Source of the DNA: Gemmatimonadota bacterium
GTDB taxonomy: Bacteria; JAAXHH01
Direction: 5' to 3'
Length of the DNA stretch: 64,000 bases
Assembly: GCA_009838645.1 (NCBI GenBank)
Contig: VXRC01000035.1
Span: 1 to 64,000, forward strand
Part shown: positions 43,548 through 54,676 of the stretch, one piece after another
Layout: each line of letters starts with the position of its first letter
Position numbering within the stretch: the first letter of the stretch is position 1
The notes under the pieces: model-generated
Database searches by the model: none
What the model saw: the letters and a program-made list of their open reading frames with translations, nothing else
What the model was told of the DNA's origin: nothing
Made by a program: the position numbers and the translations under genes

Positions 43548-45294
43548 TGATCCGGGCGATGAACCCGGCCCTGGCCAGAGACACGACGGGGCTGTTCCTT
43601 CGCTTGACGTAGACCAGGTTCTCGTCCCCGGGGAGGGATCTGCCTACCAGGAGCGACAAGCGCTCTTCCGGCACGTTGTCCCGGCCCCCGACCTGCAACG
43701 TAAGTTCCATGACCGGCCGGTCCAGTCCGAAGGTTGTCAGGTCCGCATCGGGGTCCGCCGTTACGAAGGCCTCCGAATACAATGAATCCAGCTCGCTGAA
43801 GGCCCGGCCGACCGAGATCGCGTCCGCGTCTCCCGTTGAAGGCTCTTCCAGTTTCCACACGACTCTCTGCTTCTGGTCGCGGCGCACCCGCAGCCGTTCG
43901 TCGGGTGTGACCACTTCGAACATGTGTACCTCGTAGCCCTTGAACCGCAGGATCTTGTTGTCGCGCAACTCGATCGCGGAGGCCGGCATACGCTGCAGGC
44001 TGGCAGCGTCCACCGCGTAGATCCATTCTTCCGCAGGATCCATGACGTAGGTGTACTGCCCGTCGCCGGAGTTCCTACCGATCATGATTTCCTGGGGGTT
44101 CACCCGGTCATCGATCGTAAGCGAAAGGCGGGCGGCCGGTTGCTCGAAACCGTACCCCGCGCTGTTGCCGTCCGTCGCCGGGATATGGTCCCGCACGCGC
44201 ATGATCTCCAGGCTGTCCAGCATGGCCGTGATGAACTGGTCGTTCGCTCTCAGCTCGTAGGGCGTGGTCATCCGCCAGTCTTCGAAGGCATGCTTGACCA
44301 GGGTCACGTTCTCGTCTCCGATGTTCATCGAGAAAGTGGGGACCCTGTAGGACTGGAAATCGAAGGCCGTGAGGCGCCGGTAGAAGTCGGGCTCCCGGTC
44401 CAGTTGCCGCGGGATCGACGTCGAGACCGAGTATACGTTGCGCCTTTCACTGGTCATGGCGTAGACCTGGCCCATCTCCTCATTGCCCAGTGAAAGCGTA
44501 TGGAGAACGCTGCCGTCGCCGGATTTCACGGTCGCCGTCATCACCGGATCCGCCAGGCCGTATCCTGCCAGGGAAGTCGGCGCGTCGTCGATGAAGGCAA
44601 TGGCCGTGGCGGCGGTGATCGTACCCAACGCGTTGATCACTTCATCGCGCTCCGCCGGCAGCCGGTACGGCGCTTCCACGCGCCAGGTCCCGAAGGGGTC
44701 CAGCCTGAGGACGACGCGGCGGCCGCCCTTTTCGAGGACAATCTCCTCCACCTCGTCCTGTTCGACCCGCATCAGCCTGCGGTCCCGCAGCGCATCGGTC
44801 GTCTTGCGCAGGTTCCCGTTGATCTGCGCGGAAATGAGAAACACCCGCCGCGTGCCCTGTTCCACGGCGTAGTGGGCCGCGCCCGTCGGGTTCACGTCTC
44901 CCAGCAGTAATACCATGGGCCTGTCGAGACCCCGGATGACCTCGACGGTCGCCGACGGCTGCTCGAGGCCGTACTCCGAAAGGACCTCCGCCGAATCGGC
45001 GATGGTCCGGGCCGGCGACAGGGCGGAGAATTCCCGCAGCAGCGTAACCACGATGTCCGGGTCCGCCGCGTAACGGACCGGATCGGTAATCACCCAGCCT
45101 TCCAGCGGGACCTTCTCGATCGTGGTGACCTCGCCGTCCACGGCAACCTTGATCTCGACGACCTCTTCCGCGTTGAGCTCGAACACGCGCTCGGCTACCG
45201 CGACTTCTTCTTCCTCGAGCACGAAGAGGAAGAAAACGGCCGCCAGCAATCCCAGGATCACGGCCAGCACGATCGTGTACCGTCCACCGCTCAC
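43516..45294 (-). CDS. DUF4340 domain protein
   Basis: A 592-residue protein with one N-terminal helix (TIVLAVILGLLAAVFFLFVL), then repeated beta-rich segments: LSPARTIADSAEVLSEYGLE, PMVLLLGDVNPTGAAHYAVE and KKVFLIS-like repeats. These are typical of DUF4340 proteins, which are found beside Gld-type ABC transporters. It is probably anchored in the inner membrane and faces the periplasm. It follows the GldG-like gene by 13 nt. Function is unknown; co-conservation with gliding-type ABC systems suggests it works with that transporter. Confidence 0.82.
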   Translation of the reverse strand: MSGGRYTIVLAVILGLLAAVFFLFVLEEEEVAVAERVFELNAEEVVEIKVAVDGEVTTIEKVPLEGWVITDPVRYAADPDIVVTLLREFSALSPARTIADSAEVLSEYGLEQPSATVEVIRGLDRPMVLLLGDVNPTGAAHYAVEQGTRRVFLISAQINGNLRKTTDALRDRRLMRVEQDEVEEIVLEKGGRRVVLRLDPFGTWRVEAPYRLPAERDEVINALGTITAATAIAFIDDAPTSLAGYGLADPVMTATVKSGDGSVLHTLSLGNEEMGQVYAMTSERRNVYSVSTSIPRQLDREPDFYRRLTAFDFQSYRVPTFSMNIGDENVTLVKHAFEDWRMTTPYELRANDQFITAMLDSLEIMRVRDHIPATDGNSAGYGFEQPAARLSLTIDDRVNPQEIMIGRNSGDGQYTYVMDPAEEWIYAVDAASLQRMPASAIELRDNKILRFKGYEVHMFEVVTPDERLRVRRDQKQRVVWKLEEPSTGDADAISVGRAFSELDSLYSEAFVTADPDADLTTFGLDRPVMELTLQVGGRDNVPEERLSLLVGRSLPGDENLVYVKRRNSPVVSLARAGFIARINEMVAQTPKS

Positions 45295-45307
45295 GGCGCT
45301 TCGCCTC

Positions 45308-46927
45308 CTATTTCCTTCTCCACCACACCACGACGCCCGCGATCAGGATGCCGATGGGCGACAGGATGCCGGTTACGATGAAGATATCCCGCATCTGGCT
45401 CAGCGAGATCTGAACCAGCCTGGTGTCGCTGGACTTGGGCCGGATCGCGAGCAGGTCCTCCTCCTGGGCGAGCCAGTTGAGGATGTTCAGGGCCAGGTCG
45501 CCGTTGCCCGGCAGCCTGATATAGGTATTGTTGGCAAAAGCAGAGTTGCCGACGACCACGATGCGGGTCTTCAGTTCGTGCTCCTCCGGCCGCATCGCCA
45601 TCTCCTGGGGCGTCAGCGTCCGCATGTCACTGCGGGGCAGCGACCTGGGGACGGCCGTGATGGCCACGGCGATGGACACGGGACCGGGCTCGTCCACTTG
45701 CGGGTCCAGCGCGGGCGTGTATTCCACGGCTTCTTCCGGCGATCCCGGCAGCGTGGTCTCCGCCCAGCTGCGGGCACTGGTCATGGCGATGGTCTGGATC
45801 TCCACGGTGTCGTCGGAGGCCGACACCGGTTCGACGGACCGCACCAGTGGAAAGAAACTCACGGTGCTGCCGAGCGGGCGCGTGATGGGATGGGCCGGGT
45901 ACTGCATGACGGCCGGCATGTACTCGTTCATGCCGGGCAAGCGCCCCACGGCACTCTCGTCGATCACCACGTTGTCGCCGATCCGCACCTTCCAGTGGGC
46001 GAGGAGCGCCGACAGGTCGGCGCTATCCTCCGGATAGTCGGGATTGATCAGGAACAGGGCGCGGCCGCCGCGGTCCAGGTAGTCGCGAATGGCTTCCTGC
46101 TCGTTGCCCACCAGGTTGGTCCGGGGACCCGCCACCACGAGGACGCTGCAGTCGGCCGGGACTTCCACTTCGCTGAGCAGCGAGAAACTCCGGACGACGT
46201 AGCTCTGGTTCTCGAGCAGCTGGAGCAACCTGTTGTAGCCGGCCTGGTCGGTCAGGTTGACGTTGTGCTCTCCGTGGCCTTCCAGGAAGTAGATGGTCTT
46301 CTGGCCTTCCCGCGTGACCTTGACCAGCGCGTTGGTCACGTTCGATTCGAGGTAGCGGTTGATGTGCTCGGTCTTGCCCTCGCTTTCGAACACGATCGTT
46401 CCGTAGGCGGAGATGTTGTACTGGCGGGCGATGCTGGGTTCGAGATCGGGGTCTATGAATTCGTAGGTGATGTGGTCCGAGTGGTACTGAAACTGGTTCA
46501 GCATATCGTCGATCTGGTGCTGTTGCATGGCTTCGGGCCCGCCGGATCTGAAGAATCCAACGATGTGGACGTCCTGGCCGAGGTCTTCCAGCACGCTGAT
46601 GGACAGGTCCGCGAGGCTGAACCGTTTGTTGGCGGTCGTGTCGTACCGCTGGGAGTACCGCGCGCCGATCAGGTTCACGAAGGCCAGGATGCCGATCACC
46701 AGCAGGACCAGGACCGCGGTGTTGGCGCCGTACCGCGTGGTGCGCCGCCCCAGCAGGTTCCACACCGTCTCCCACTCCAGGACCAGCCAGGCCGATCCGA
46801 TCGCCAGGCCGGCCAGCAGGACGATCAGGACCGTACGCGGCGTCGTCGCATCCGAGACGTAGAGGTACCCGCTGACCAGGATCAGGATGAGCCCCAGGTA
46901 TCCGGCGGTTGAAACGAGACTCCTCAT
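45308..46927 (-). CDS. GldG-like ABC transporter auxiliary membrane protein
   Basis: A 539-residue protein. Four N-terminal hydrophobic helices are present (GYLGLILILVSGYLYV, TVLIVLLAGLAIGSAWLVL, NTAVLVLLVIGILAFVNLIG). The GldG/IFT52-like domain follows: LADLSISVLEDLGQDVHIVG, TIYFLEGHGEHNVNLTDQAG and VVVAGPRTNLVGNEQEAI-type segments. A final helix (IFIVTGILSPIGILIAGVVV) lies before the stop. In Bacteroidetes GldA-GldF-GldG belong to gliding; elsewhere the same set has unknown function. It follows the GldF-like gene with a repeat array in the gap. Confidence 0.83.
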   Translation of the reverse strand: MRSLVSTAGYLGLILILVSGYLYVSDATTPRTVLIVLLAGLAIGSAWLVLEWETVWNLLGRRTTRYGANTAVLVLLVIGILAFVNLIGARYSQRYDTTANKRFSLADLSISVLEDLGQDVHIVGFFRSGGPEAMQQHQIDDMLNQFQYHSDHITYEFIDPDLEPSIARQYNISAYGTIVFESEGKTEHINRYLESNVTNALVKVTREGQKTIYFLEGHGEHNVNLTDQAGYNRLLQLLENQSYVVRSFSLLSEVEVPADCSVLVVAGPRTNLVGNEQEAIRDYLDRGGRALFLINPDYPEDSADLSALLAHWKVRIGDNVVIDESAVGRLPGMNEYMPAVMQYPAHPITRPLGSTVSFFPLVRSVEPVSASDDTVEIQTIAMTSARSWAETTLPGSPEEAVEYTPALDPQVDEPGPVSIAVAITAVPRSLPRSDMRTLTPQEMAMRPEEHELKTRIVVVGNSAFANNTYIRLPGNGDLALNILNWLAQEEDLLAIRPKSSDTRLVQISLSQMRDIFIVTGILSPIGILIAGVVVWWRRK

Positions 46928-46972
46928 GTACGGTTTTCTCCCTATTCAGACTAAAAGCAGCTTGAGCGCGCA

Positions 46973-47043
46973 GGACCGGTCGTTCATTCGGAACCGGTCG
47001 TCTATTCGGAACCGGACATCCATTCCGGACCAGTCGTCCATTC
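46973..47043. repeat. 18-bp tandem repeat between gldF- and gldG-like genes
   Basis: Four units of 17-18 bp (46973, 46990, 47008, 47026), for example GGAACCGGTCGTCTATTC, with substitutions between copies. It fills most of the 126-nt gap. Confidence 0.85.
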
Positions 47044-47053
47044 GTGACCGGCG

Positions 47054-47827
47054 TCAGCCCCGCCAGCGTGTCGATTCAACCGACCGGACCGTGATGAACA
47101 GGCCCAGGAAGATGAAACTCAGGAAAAAGAGGCAGTCCGTCGAGTCGACGATCCCCTTCTCGAAGGTATTGTAGTGCCTCAGCACGGACAGGTACCCGAC
47201 CACCTCGCCGAGCATACCGGTCATCGATTCCGCCGCTACATCCATCATCCAGAGTATGAGCGCGGCGCCGAAGCAGATCACGGCGGCCACGATCTGGTTC
47301 TCCGTCAGCGAGGAGGCGAAGAGCCCGATGGTGATCACGCCGCCCCCGAGGAGAACGAGACCGAGGTAGCCGGCCCATATGGGGCCCCAGTCGGGATCGC
47401 CGTACACCTGGAGCACCAGCGGGTAGATGATCGTCAGCCCGATCATGGCCGTGTACAGGGTGAAGGCCGCCAGGAACTTACCCAGGATCACGTGCCAGTC
47501 CCGGACCGGCGAGGTCAGCAGCAGCTCGATCGTGCCGGTCTTCTTTTCTTCGGAAAAGACCCGCATGGTGAGCATGGGCATGAGCGTCAGCACGGCCACG
47601 AAACTGATGGTATTGAACAACGGGCGCATAATCATCTCGTTGATGTTGATGCGCTCCATCATCGTCGGGTACTGCGCGACCTGCATGAAATACTGGGTGT
47701 AACTCTGTAAGCTATAGAAAAACATGAAACTTACGATAAAAATAAACACGGTCGAAAGTGCGTAGAAGATGGGTGAAATGAAATAGGCCTTCAATTCACG
47801 TCCCCAGATGGCCAGCAATCCCTGCAT
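47054..47827 (-). CDS. ABC transporter permease, GldF/ABC-2 type
   Basis: A 257-residue permease with six hydrophobic segments. It has an N-terminal RELKAYFISPIFYALSTVF, a strongly hydrophobic FIFIVSFMFFYSLQSYTQYF, and EEKKTGTIELLLTSPVRDWH after the second helix, which is the ABC-2 loop motif (ExxxGTxExLLxTP). It pairs with the ATP-binding gene immediately upstream (2 nt gap). With GldG, DUF4340 and Bat genes it forms one minus-strand cluster. The substrate is unknown. Confidence 0.87.
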   Translation of the reverse strand: MQGLLAIWGRELKAYFISPIFYALSTVFIFIVSFMFFYSLQSYTQYFMQVAQYPTMMERININEMIMRPLFNTISFVAVLTLMPMLTMRVFSEEKKTGTIELLLTSPVRDWHVILGKFLAAFTLYTAMIGLTIIYPLVLQVYGDPDWGPIWAGYLGLVLLGGGVITIGLFASSLTENQIVAAVICFGAALILWMMDVAAESMTGMLGEVVGYLSVLRHYNTFEKGIVDSTDCLFFLSFIFLGLFITVRSVESTRWRG

Positions 47828-47829
47828 CG

Positions 47830-48777
47830 TCAGTCGCCCTCCTCTTCCTGGGTCGTCAGCTCGAGGAAGATCTCCTCCAGGCTCATGCCGGACGTGGTGA
47901 GTTCCACGAGGTCCCAGTTTTTTCCGACCACCGACGAGGCCACCTCGGAACGGAGATCCCGGCCCGGCAGGACGTCGATGTCGTACTGCCAGAGGCCGTC
48001 GCCGATGGAAGACCTGGTCTTCACGTCCACGACGCCGTCCATCTCCTTCAACAGGTCCATCACCTCGCTGACCGGCCCCCGGATCTGCGCCGAGATGGAC
48101 TGCGACCCCCGCAGCCGCGCGTCCAGGTTGGCCGGCGTGTCCCCGGCCACGATCCGGCCCTGGTCGATGATGACCACGCGCTCGCAGGTCTTGCTCACCT
48201 CGGGCAGAATATGGCTGCTCAGAATAATGGTATGGTCCCCGGCCAGGCCCTTGATCACCTCCCGGACCTCGTTGATCTGCTTGGGGTCGAGGCCGTTGGT
48301 CGGCTCGTCCAGGATCAGGACGTCGGGATCGTGGATCAGCGCCTGGGCCAGGCCCACCCGCTGGCGAAACCCCTTGGAACAGTGGCCGACGATCCGGTGC
48401 TCGACCTCTTGCAGGGCGGCCAGCTCGATCACGCGGTTGACGGCCCTCCGGCGATCACGGGACGGGATGTCCTTGATCTTGGCGATGAACTCCAGGTAGG
48501 GACGGACCCGCATGTCCAGGTAGAGGGGTACGTTCTCCGGCAGGTATCCCACCCTGCGGCGCACGTCGAGGGACTGGCGGAACGTGTCGAACCCCGCCAC
48601 CCGGGCGGTGCCGGCCGTCGCGGGCATGAAGCACGTCAGCACCCGCATGGTCGTGGTCTTGCCCGCGGCGTTCGGTCCGAGGAACCCGAGGATCTCGCCC
48701 TTTTCGACCTCGAAACTCACGTCCCGGACCGCGGTGAAATTACCGTACTTCTTGGTCAGGTCCTTTACTTCTATCAC
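47830..48777 (-). CDS. ABC transporter ATP-binding protein, GldA type
   Basis: A 315-residue ATPase. Walker A is GPNAAGKTT, the signature region is CSKGFRQRVGLAQALIHD, and Walker B is VLILDEPTNGLDPKQ with a switch histidine in IILSSHILPEVSKT. A C-terminal regulatory domain (about 210-315) is typical of the ABC-2/Gld group. A promoter candidate lies upstream at 48843-48871. The permease follows by 2 nt. Family assignment is secure; substrate unknown. Confidence 0.92.
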   Translation of the reverse strand: MIEVKDLTKKYGNFTAVRDVSFEVEKGEILGFLGPNAAGKTTTMRVLTCFMPATAGTARVAGFDTFRQSLDVRRRVGYLPENVPLYLDMRVRPYLEFIAKIKDIPSRDRRRAVNRVIELAALQEVEHRIVGHCSKGFRQRVGLAQALIHDPDVLILDEPTNGLDPKQINEVREVIKGLAGDHTIILSSHILPEVSKTCERVVIIDQGRIVAGDTPANLDARLRGSQSISAQIRGPVSEVMDLLKEMDGVVDVKTRSSIGDGLWQYDIDVLPGRDLRSEVASSVVGKNWDLVELTTSGMSLEEIFLELTTQEEEGD

Positions 48778-48842
48778 GTCAGGCTCCCTACGCCGTTGTC
48801 ACAACCTTCGCGCAAAACGCGCAGCGATTTTCAAAGTATCCT

Positions 48843-48871
48843 AATTTATCGCACAAAGTGATGTAAAGCAA
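48843..48871 (-). promoter_or_regulatory. Internal promoter before the gldA-like gene
   Basis: Minus strand TTGCTT (48871-48866), 17 bp, TAAATT (48848-48843), in the AT-rich 112-nt gap between DUF58 and gldA. It could start a transcript for the Gld-Bat part of the cluster. Confidence 0.5.
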
Positions 48872-48889
48872 GCCTTTGTTGCCATCCGA

Positions 48890-49767
48890 TCACCGCGCGA
48901 ATTTGCGTTCGCGCAGCTTGAAGAACTGCATCAGCGGATCGATATAGGGCTCGTCCGTGCGGATGTGGATGGCATCCACGCCGGTCACCCTGAACTGCTG
49001 GTCGCGCGCTTCGCGGAGGGCTTCGTTGTATTCGGCATACTGCCTGCGCCAGACGGCGTCGCCGGTGTCGACGAGCACCTCTTCTCCCGTCTCCGCGTCC
49101 TGCAGCTCGATCAGGCCGATCCCGGGCAGGCTGAGTTCCCGCGGGTCCGTGATCGTGACGGCGACCACGTCGTGCCGTTTGCTGGCCACGCGCAGGGGCT
49201 TCATATAGTCTTCGGTCAGGAAATCGGAAAGGATGAAGACGATGCTCCGGCGCGTCAGCAGCCGGTTCAGATATTCAAGTGCCTGCGTGAGGTCGGTGCC
49301 GGTGTGGCCGGGCCGGGTGTAAAGCACTTCCCGTATCACCCGCAGGATATGGGTCCGGCCCTTCTTCGGCGGGATGAACTTCTCGATCTGGTCGGTGAAC
49401 ATGAGCAGGCCGACTCGGTCGTTGTTCTGGATCGCTGCGTAGGCCAGCAGCGCGCAGATCTCCGCGGTGATCTCGCTCTTCATCTGGTTCACCGTGCCGA
49501 AATGGCCCGATGCGCTGACGTCGGCCATGAGAATGACGGTCAGCTCCCGTTCCTCGATGAAGCGCTTGATATAGGGACGTCCCAGGCGGGCGGTTACGTT
49601 CCAGTCAATCGACCGGATCTCGTCGCCCGGCTCGTATTCGCGCACCTCGGCGAACTCCATGCCCCGACCCTTGAAGACGCTGTGGTACTCGCCGCTGAAC
49701 ACGTCGTTCACGAGATGCCTGGTCCGGATCTCGATCTGCCGGATCTTCTGGATGATCTGCCTGGGTA

Positions 49768-49771
<4 letters not shown>
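48890..49771 (-). CDS. DUF58 domain protein
   Basis: A 293-residue protein of the DUF58 family, which usually sits beside MoxR. It contains GRGMEFAEVREYEPGDEIRS, IDWNVTARLGRPYIKRFIEE (the conserved 'WxxTAR' part), VILMADVSASGHFG, a vWA-like metal-site aspartate, and TDLTQALEYLNRLLTRRS. It has no membrane helix. DUF58 proteins are predicted adaptors for MoxR in complex assembly. Its start overlaps the moxR stop by 4 nt, so the two are translationally coupled. Confidence 0.93.
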
Positions 49772-50781
<1,010 letters not shown>

Positions 50782-50799
50782 GTTCATCCTTCAGTTGGA

Positions 50800-50900
50800 G
50801 CCAGGCGGACCGGACGGTCCGGACGGACCGGAGGGACCGGACGGACCAGGCTAACCAGGCTGGCCGGTCGAGCCAGGCTGGCCGGACGGGCCAGGCTGAC
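50800..50900. repeat. GC-rich 9-12-bp minisatellite between moxR and the end of fmdB
   Basis: Units such as GGACGGACC and GGACGGTCC in 50806-50850 continue into the 3' end of fmdB as GCCAGGCTGGCCGG-type units. The coding part gives a Gly-Gln-Pro-Gly tail. Confidence 0.75.
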
Positions 50901-51258
50901 CGGAAGACGAATCGGCCTTCGAGGAGGCTTCGGCTTTCGACTTGTCACCGGAACCGGACGCGTCGGACGAACCGCCGCTGGACTTGGACCCGTCGGACCT
51001 GGATCCGTCGGATTTGGACCCGCCGGACCCGGACGACGAGGATTCCCGGTCGGCCTTCTCGGCCTGCTTGTAGTTCTCGCTCCGGTAGTCCGTCGTGTAG
51101 AATCCGTCGCCCTTGAACAGGAAACCCGCCCCGCCGCTGATGAGGCGCTTCACGGCGCCGCCGCATTCCGGACAGGTGGAAAGGGGATCCGCCGTGATCG
51201 ACTGGAACTCGGAAAACTCGTGCCTGCATTCGTTGCAACGGTACTGGTAGGTAGGCAT
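50851..51258 (-). CDS. FmdB-family zinc-ribbon protein with low-complexity tail
   Basis: A 135-residue protein. The N-terminal FmdB zinc ribbon is clear: MPTYQYRCNECRHEFSEF and CPECGGAVKRLISGG, two CxxC pairs. GFYTTDYRSENYK follows. Residues from about 75 are Ser/Gly/Asp/Lys-rich and end in GQPG repeats made by a minisatellite. Proteins of this family are implicated in regulation; function is unclear. AAGGAA precedes the ATG. A strong terminator lies just upstream, so it has limited read-through from groEL. Confidence 0.9.
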   Translation of the reverse strand: MPTYQYRCNECRHEFSEFQSITADPLSTCPECGGAVKRLISGGAGFLFKGDGFYTTDYRSENYKQAEKADRESSSSGSGGSKSDGSRSDGSKSSGGSSDASGSGDKSKAEASSKADSSSGQPGPSGQPGSTGQPG

Positions 51259-51270
51259 GCGTTCCTTCCT

Positions 51271-51307
51271 AACAAAACCGGCGCCGGCTAAGACAGCCGA
51301 CGCCGGT
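51271..51307 (-). terminator. Rho-independent terminator of groES-groEL
   Basis: Minus strand ACCGGCGTCGGCT and AGCCGGCGCCGGT form a 13-bp stem (one G-T pair) with a 5-nt loop, followed by TTTTGTT. It ends 13 nt before the fmdB start codon. Confidence 0.8.
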
Positions 51308-51347
51308 CTTCACGTACATGAACTGCCCGGCAGGAGGGCCTGGAGGC

Positions 51348-53027
<1,680 letters not shown>

Positions 53028-53074
53028 TCAGCCGCAACCGGACCTTTAAGGTTACGGTTCGGACACTCGATGAT

Positions 53075-53362
53075 CTACGACACGATACCCAGGATGTCCT
53101 CTTCCCGCATCATGAGGTATTCGGAATCATCCAGATTGACTTCCGTGCCGGAGTATTTGCCAAAGAGGATCTTGTCGCCGACCTTGACTTCCAGCGACAC
53201 GCGGTCGCCGTTGTCGCCGACGCGCCCCGGACCGGCCGCCACGACCTCGCCCTGCTGCGGCTTTTCCTTGGCCGTATCGGGAATGATGATACCGCCGCGC
53301 TGTACCTCTTCTTCCTCGAGGCGCTTGACCAGGACCCGGTCGCCCAAAGGTTGTACGTTCAT
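53075..53362 (-). CDS. groS: 10-kDa co-chaperonin GroES
   Basis: GroES, 95 residues. [40 protein letters not shown] and the C-terminal [17 protein letters not shown] are typical. AAAGGAGCAGG precedes the ATG. It is the first gene of groES-groEL; about 290 nt of leader lie between it and the best promoter. No CIRCE element (TTAGCACTC-N9-GAGTGCTAA) is visible upstream. Confidence 0.98.
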   Translation of the reverse strand: MNVQPLGDRVLVKRLEEEEVQRGGIIIPDTAKEKPQQGEVVAAGPGRVGDNGDRVSLEVKVGDKILFGKYSGTEVNLDDSEYLMMREEDILGIVS

Positions 53363-53394
53363 TGCTTCCTGCTCCTTTCACTGGTGATAAGAAC

Positions 53395-53428
53395 GCTGAT
53401 TTTGAAATCAGCACGTTTTGAAATCAGC
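53395..53428. repeat. Palindrome and direct repeat in the groES leader
   Basis: GCTGATTTTGAAATCAGC (53395-53412) has 8-bp arms around a 2-bp centre. The half TTTTGAAATCAGC is repeated at 53416-53428, 16 bp on. The block begins 33 bp upstream of the groES start codon and lies inside the leader of the predicted transcript. Confidence 0.8.
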
Positions 53429-53595
53429 AACATAGTGAACGATTATCTCGTCCGCTTACTTACATGCAATTACCGTGCCACCATGGATTAGACCGCTCGC
53501 CATTCCAAAAAACAAAATCTTAATTGTTTGTTATTTGTAGAGTTATATACATTGTAGCGAAAAGCCGAGTGGTACCGCCCCGCCGCCAAGTCTTC

Positions 53596-53635
53596 TGCCA
53601 ATTTGTCACATGTGCCGTATAGTGCCAAAATGGCA
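53596..53635. promoter_or_regulatory. Operator-like TGCCA-N3-TGNCA sites in the groESL promoter region
   Basis: A perfect inverted repeat TGCCAAAATGGCA is at 53623-53635, and an imperfect one, TGCCAATTTGTCA, is at 53596-53608. They are 27 bp apart (spacing of site starts) and lie around the predicted start regions. They may bind a repressor other than HrcA. Function is inferred from symmetry and position. Confidence 0.45.
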
Positions 53636-53642
53636 TTGTCAA
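53616..53642 (-). promoter_or_regulatory. Second groESL promoter candidate
   Basis: Minus strand TTGACA (53642-53637), 15-bp spacer, TATACG (53621-53616). The palindrome TGCCAAAATGGCA lies inside the spacer. Confidence 0.4.
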
Positions 53643-53658
53643 AATAACATAACAGGCC

Positions 53659-53687
53659 ATTTTAGTCATGCCTTACTGGCGTGTCAA
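53659..53687 (-). promoter_or_regulatory. Main groESL promoter candidate
   Basis: Minus strand TTGACA (53687-53682), 17-bp spacer, TAAAAT (53664-53659). It lies just downstream of the terminator of the DUF6338 operon. The start would be near 53652, about 290 nt before groES. The 53363-53743 stretch has no convincing ORF. Confidence 0.7.
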
Positions 53688-53743
53688 GGGCATTCGCAAT
53701 TCTGATTGTCTCCGTATGAAACGCTGAACCGATCCCTTCTACC

Positions 53744-53770
53744 AAAAAACCCCGCTCCGAAAAGCGGGGT
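53744..53770 (-). terminator. Rho-independent terminator after the proline-rich small gene
   Basis: Minus strand CCCCGC, loop TTTTCGGA, GCGGGG, then TTTTTT. It ends the DUF6338/small-protein transcript about 40 nt after the small gene stop. Confidence 0.85.
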
Positions 53771-53808
53771 TTGGGACCAAACGATTGTTGGATTTGAGGT
53801 CTTAGATA

Positions 53809-53967
53809 CTACCTGGGTTTGGAGGGTGGTTTCAGGGCGCTACCCACATTGGGAGGTTTCGGATTCGCTGGTTTGTTAGGGTTAGGTTTCGGTCTGAATC
53901 CCCTTGTTTCTATGTTCCTGCGGGTTGGTCCATACCCTTTTTCCGGAGGTTGGGATACTTTATTCAA
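53809..53967 (-). CDS. 52-residue proline-rich small protein (overlaps DUF6338 gene end)
   Basis: A short ORF translated from a TTG at 53967 that overlaps the last codons of the DUF6338 gene (ATTGAATAA). The protein starts MNKVSQPPEKGYGPTRR and continues with ETRGFRPKPNPNKPANPKPP. It is rich in Pro, Lys, Arg and Asn and has two loosely repeated units, KGYGP and RGFRP. It is hydrophilic, with no helix or signal, and is probably disordered and cytosolic. The overlap of 8 nt with the membrane gene, the AT-rich codon use matching it, and a terminator 39 nt downstream support one operon. I recall similar small proline-rich ORFs beside DUF6338 genes in other genomes, from memory only. Confidence 0.7.
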   Translation of the reverse strand: MNKVSQPPEKGYGPTRRNIETRGFRPKPNPNKPANPKPPNVGSALKPPSKPR

Positions 53968-54676
53968 TTGACTCCTCCTCTTCCTCAATCGGGATGAATT
54001 CTACTGAAGATACCTCCCCACTCGAAAGGAAAACACCACGACCCTGGGGAATCCAGTTATTCTGGTTATCAATTTCGTAAACTTCAGATATGTAGATATC
54101 CTGGTTTTCTATATCTGACGAAGCGAAACAATCAGAATCAAGCATCCCTCCAAACTGAACACCGTTTTTTAATGTAATCAGTACAAACTGTTCAACGGTC
54201 TCAGAAAAACACCATTCCCATGCTGTCGGAGTAGGTTGAATAGGGTTCAGTTTAAATAAACTCAGAATCCTGTAAACGTAACCCTTTGTTGCTACCCAAC
54301 CGGAAATCAACCCGACTAGAATCGGGACAATAACGACACAGATTAACGCTTTGAATTCGTCAACCGATGTGATGAGAAAGTGTGCTTCCGTAAAATTCAA
54401 TATCAACATCCCCAGTGGGAAAATCAATACCAATAAAACCAACCAGTAAACCGTCGAGACAGTCAGATAGGAAAGAAATCCTGCGGGGTACGGAAGGATG
54501 CTCCCTTTGACAAACTGTGACCTCACAAAAACAATGATAACCCCTGGTACTACTGCAGCTATGAACAGAACAAGCGTGGAACTCGGAACAGGACCATGCC
54601 ACTTTTCAATTAAATCGTTGAAAATCGATTCCACTATGACCTCTTTGTAGTCAGTCTCCACTACTGATTGAGCCAC
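53960..54676 (-). CDS. DUF6338 family membrane protein
   Basis: A 238-residue protein with three hydrophobic segments: TLVLFIAAVVPGVIIVFV, a helix around STVYWLVLLVLIFPLGMLIL, and LICVVIVPILVGLISGWVA. A cytosolic C-terminal domain follows, with FVLITLKNGVQFGGMLDSDC, FASSDIENQDIYISEVYEID and VFLSSGEVSSVEFIPIEEEE. This layout (helices then a small beta domain that may bind a ligand or RNA-like fold) is that of DUF6338. GC content is far below that of its neighbours, a sign of transfer. It is followed by an overlapping small proline-rich gene and a terminator, next to the groESL promoter. Function is unknown. Confidence 0.75.
   Translation of the reverse strand: MAQSVVETDYKEVIVESIFNDLIEKWHGPVPSSTLVLFIAAVVPGVIIVFVRSQFVKGSILPYPAGFLSYLTVSTVYWLVLLVLIFPLGMLILNFTEAHFLITSVDEFKALICVVIVPILVGLISGWVATKGYVYRILSLFKLNPIQPTPTAWEWCFSETVEQFVLITLKNGVQFGGMLDSDCFASSDIENQDIYISEVYEIDNQNNWIPQGRGVFLSSGEVSSVEFIPIEEEEESIE

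Noticed and set aside
53429-53595. Hidden small ORF in the groES leader region
   Set aside because: Frames are short with stops and carry no coding signature.
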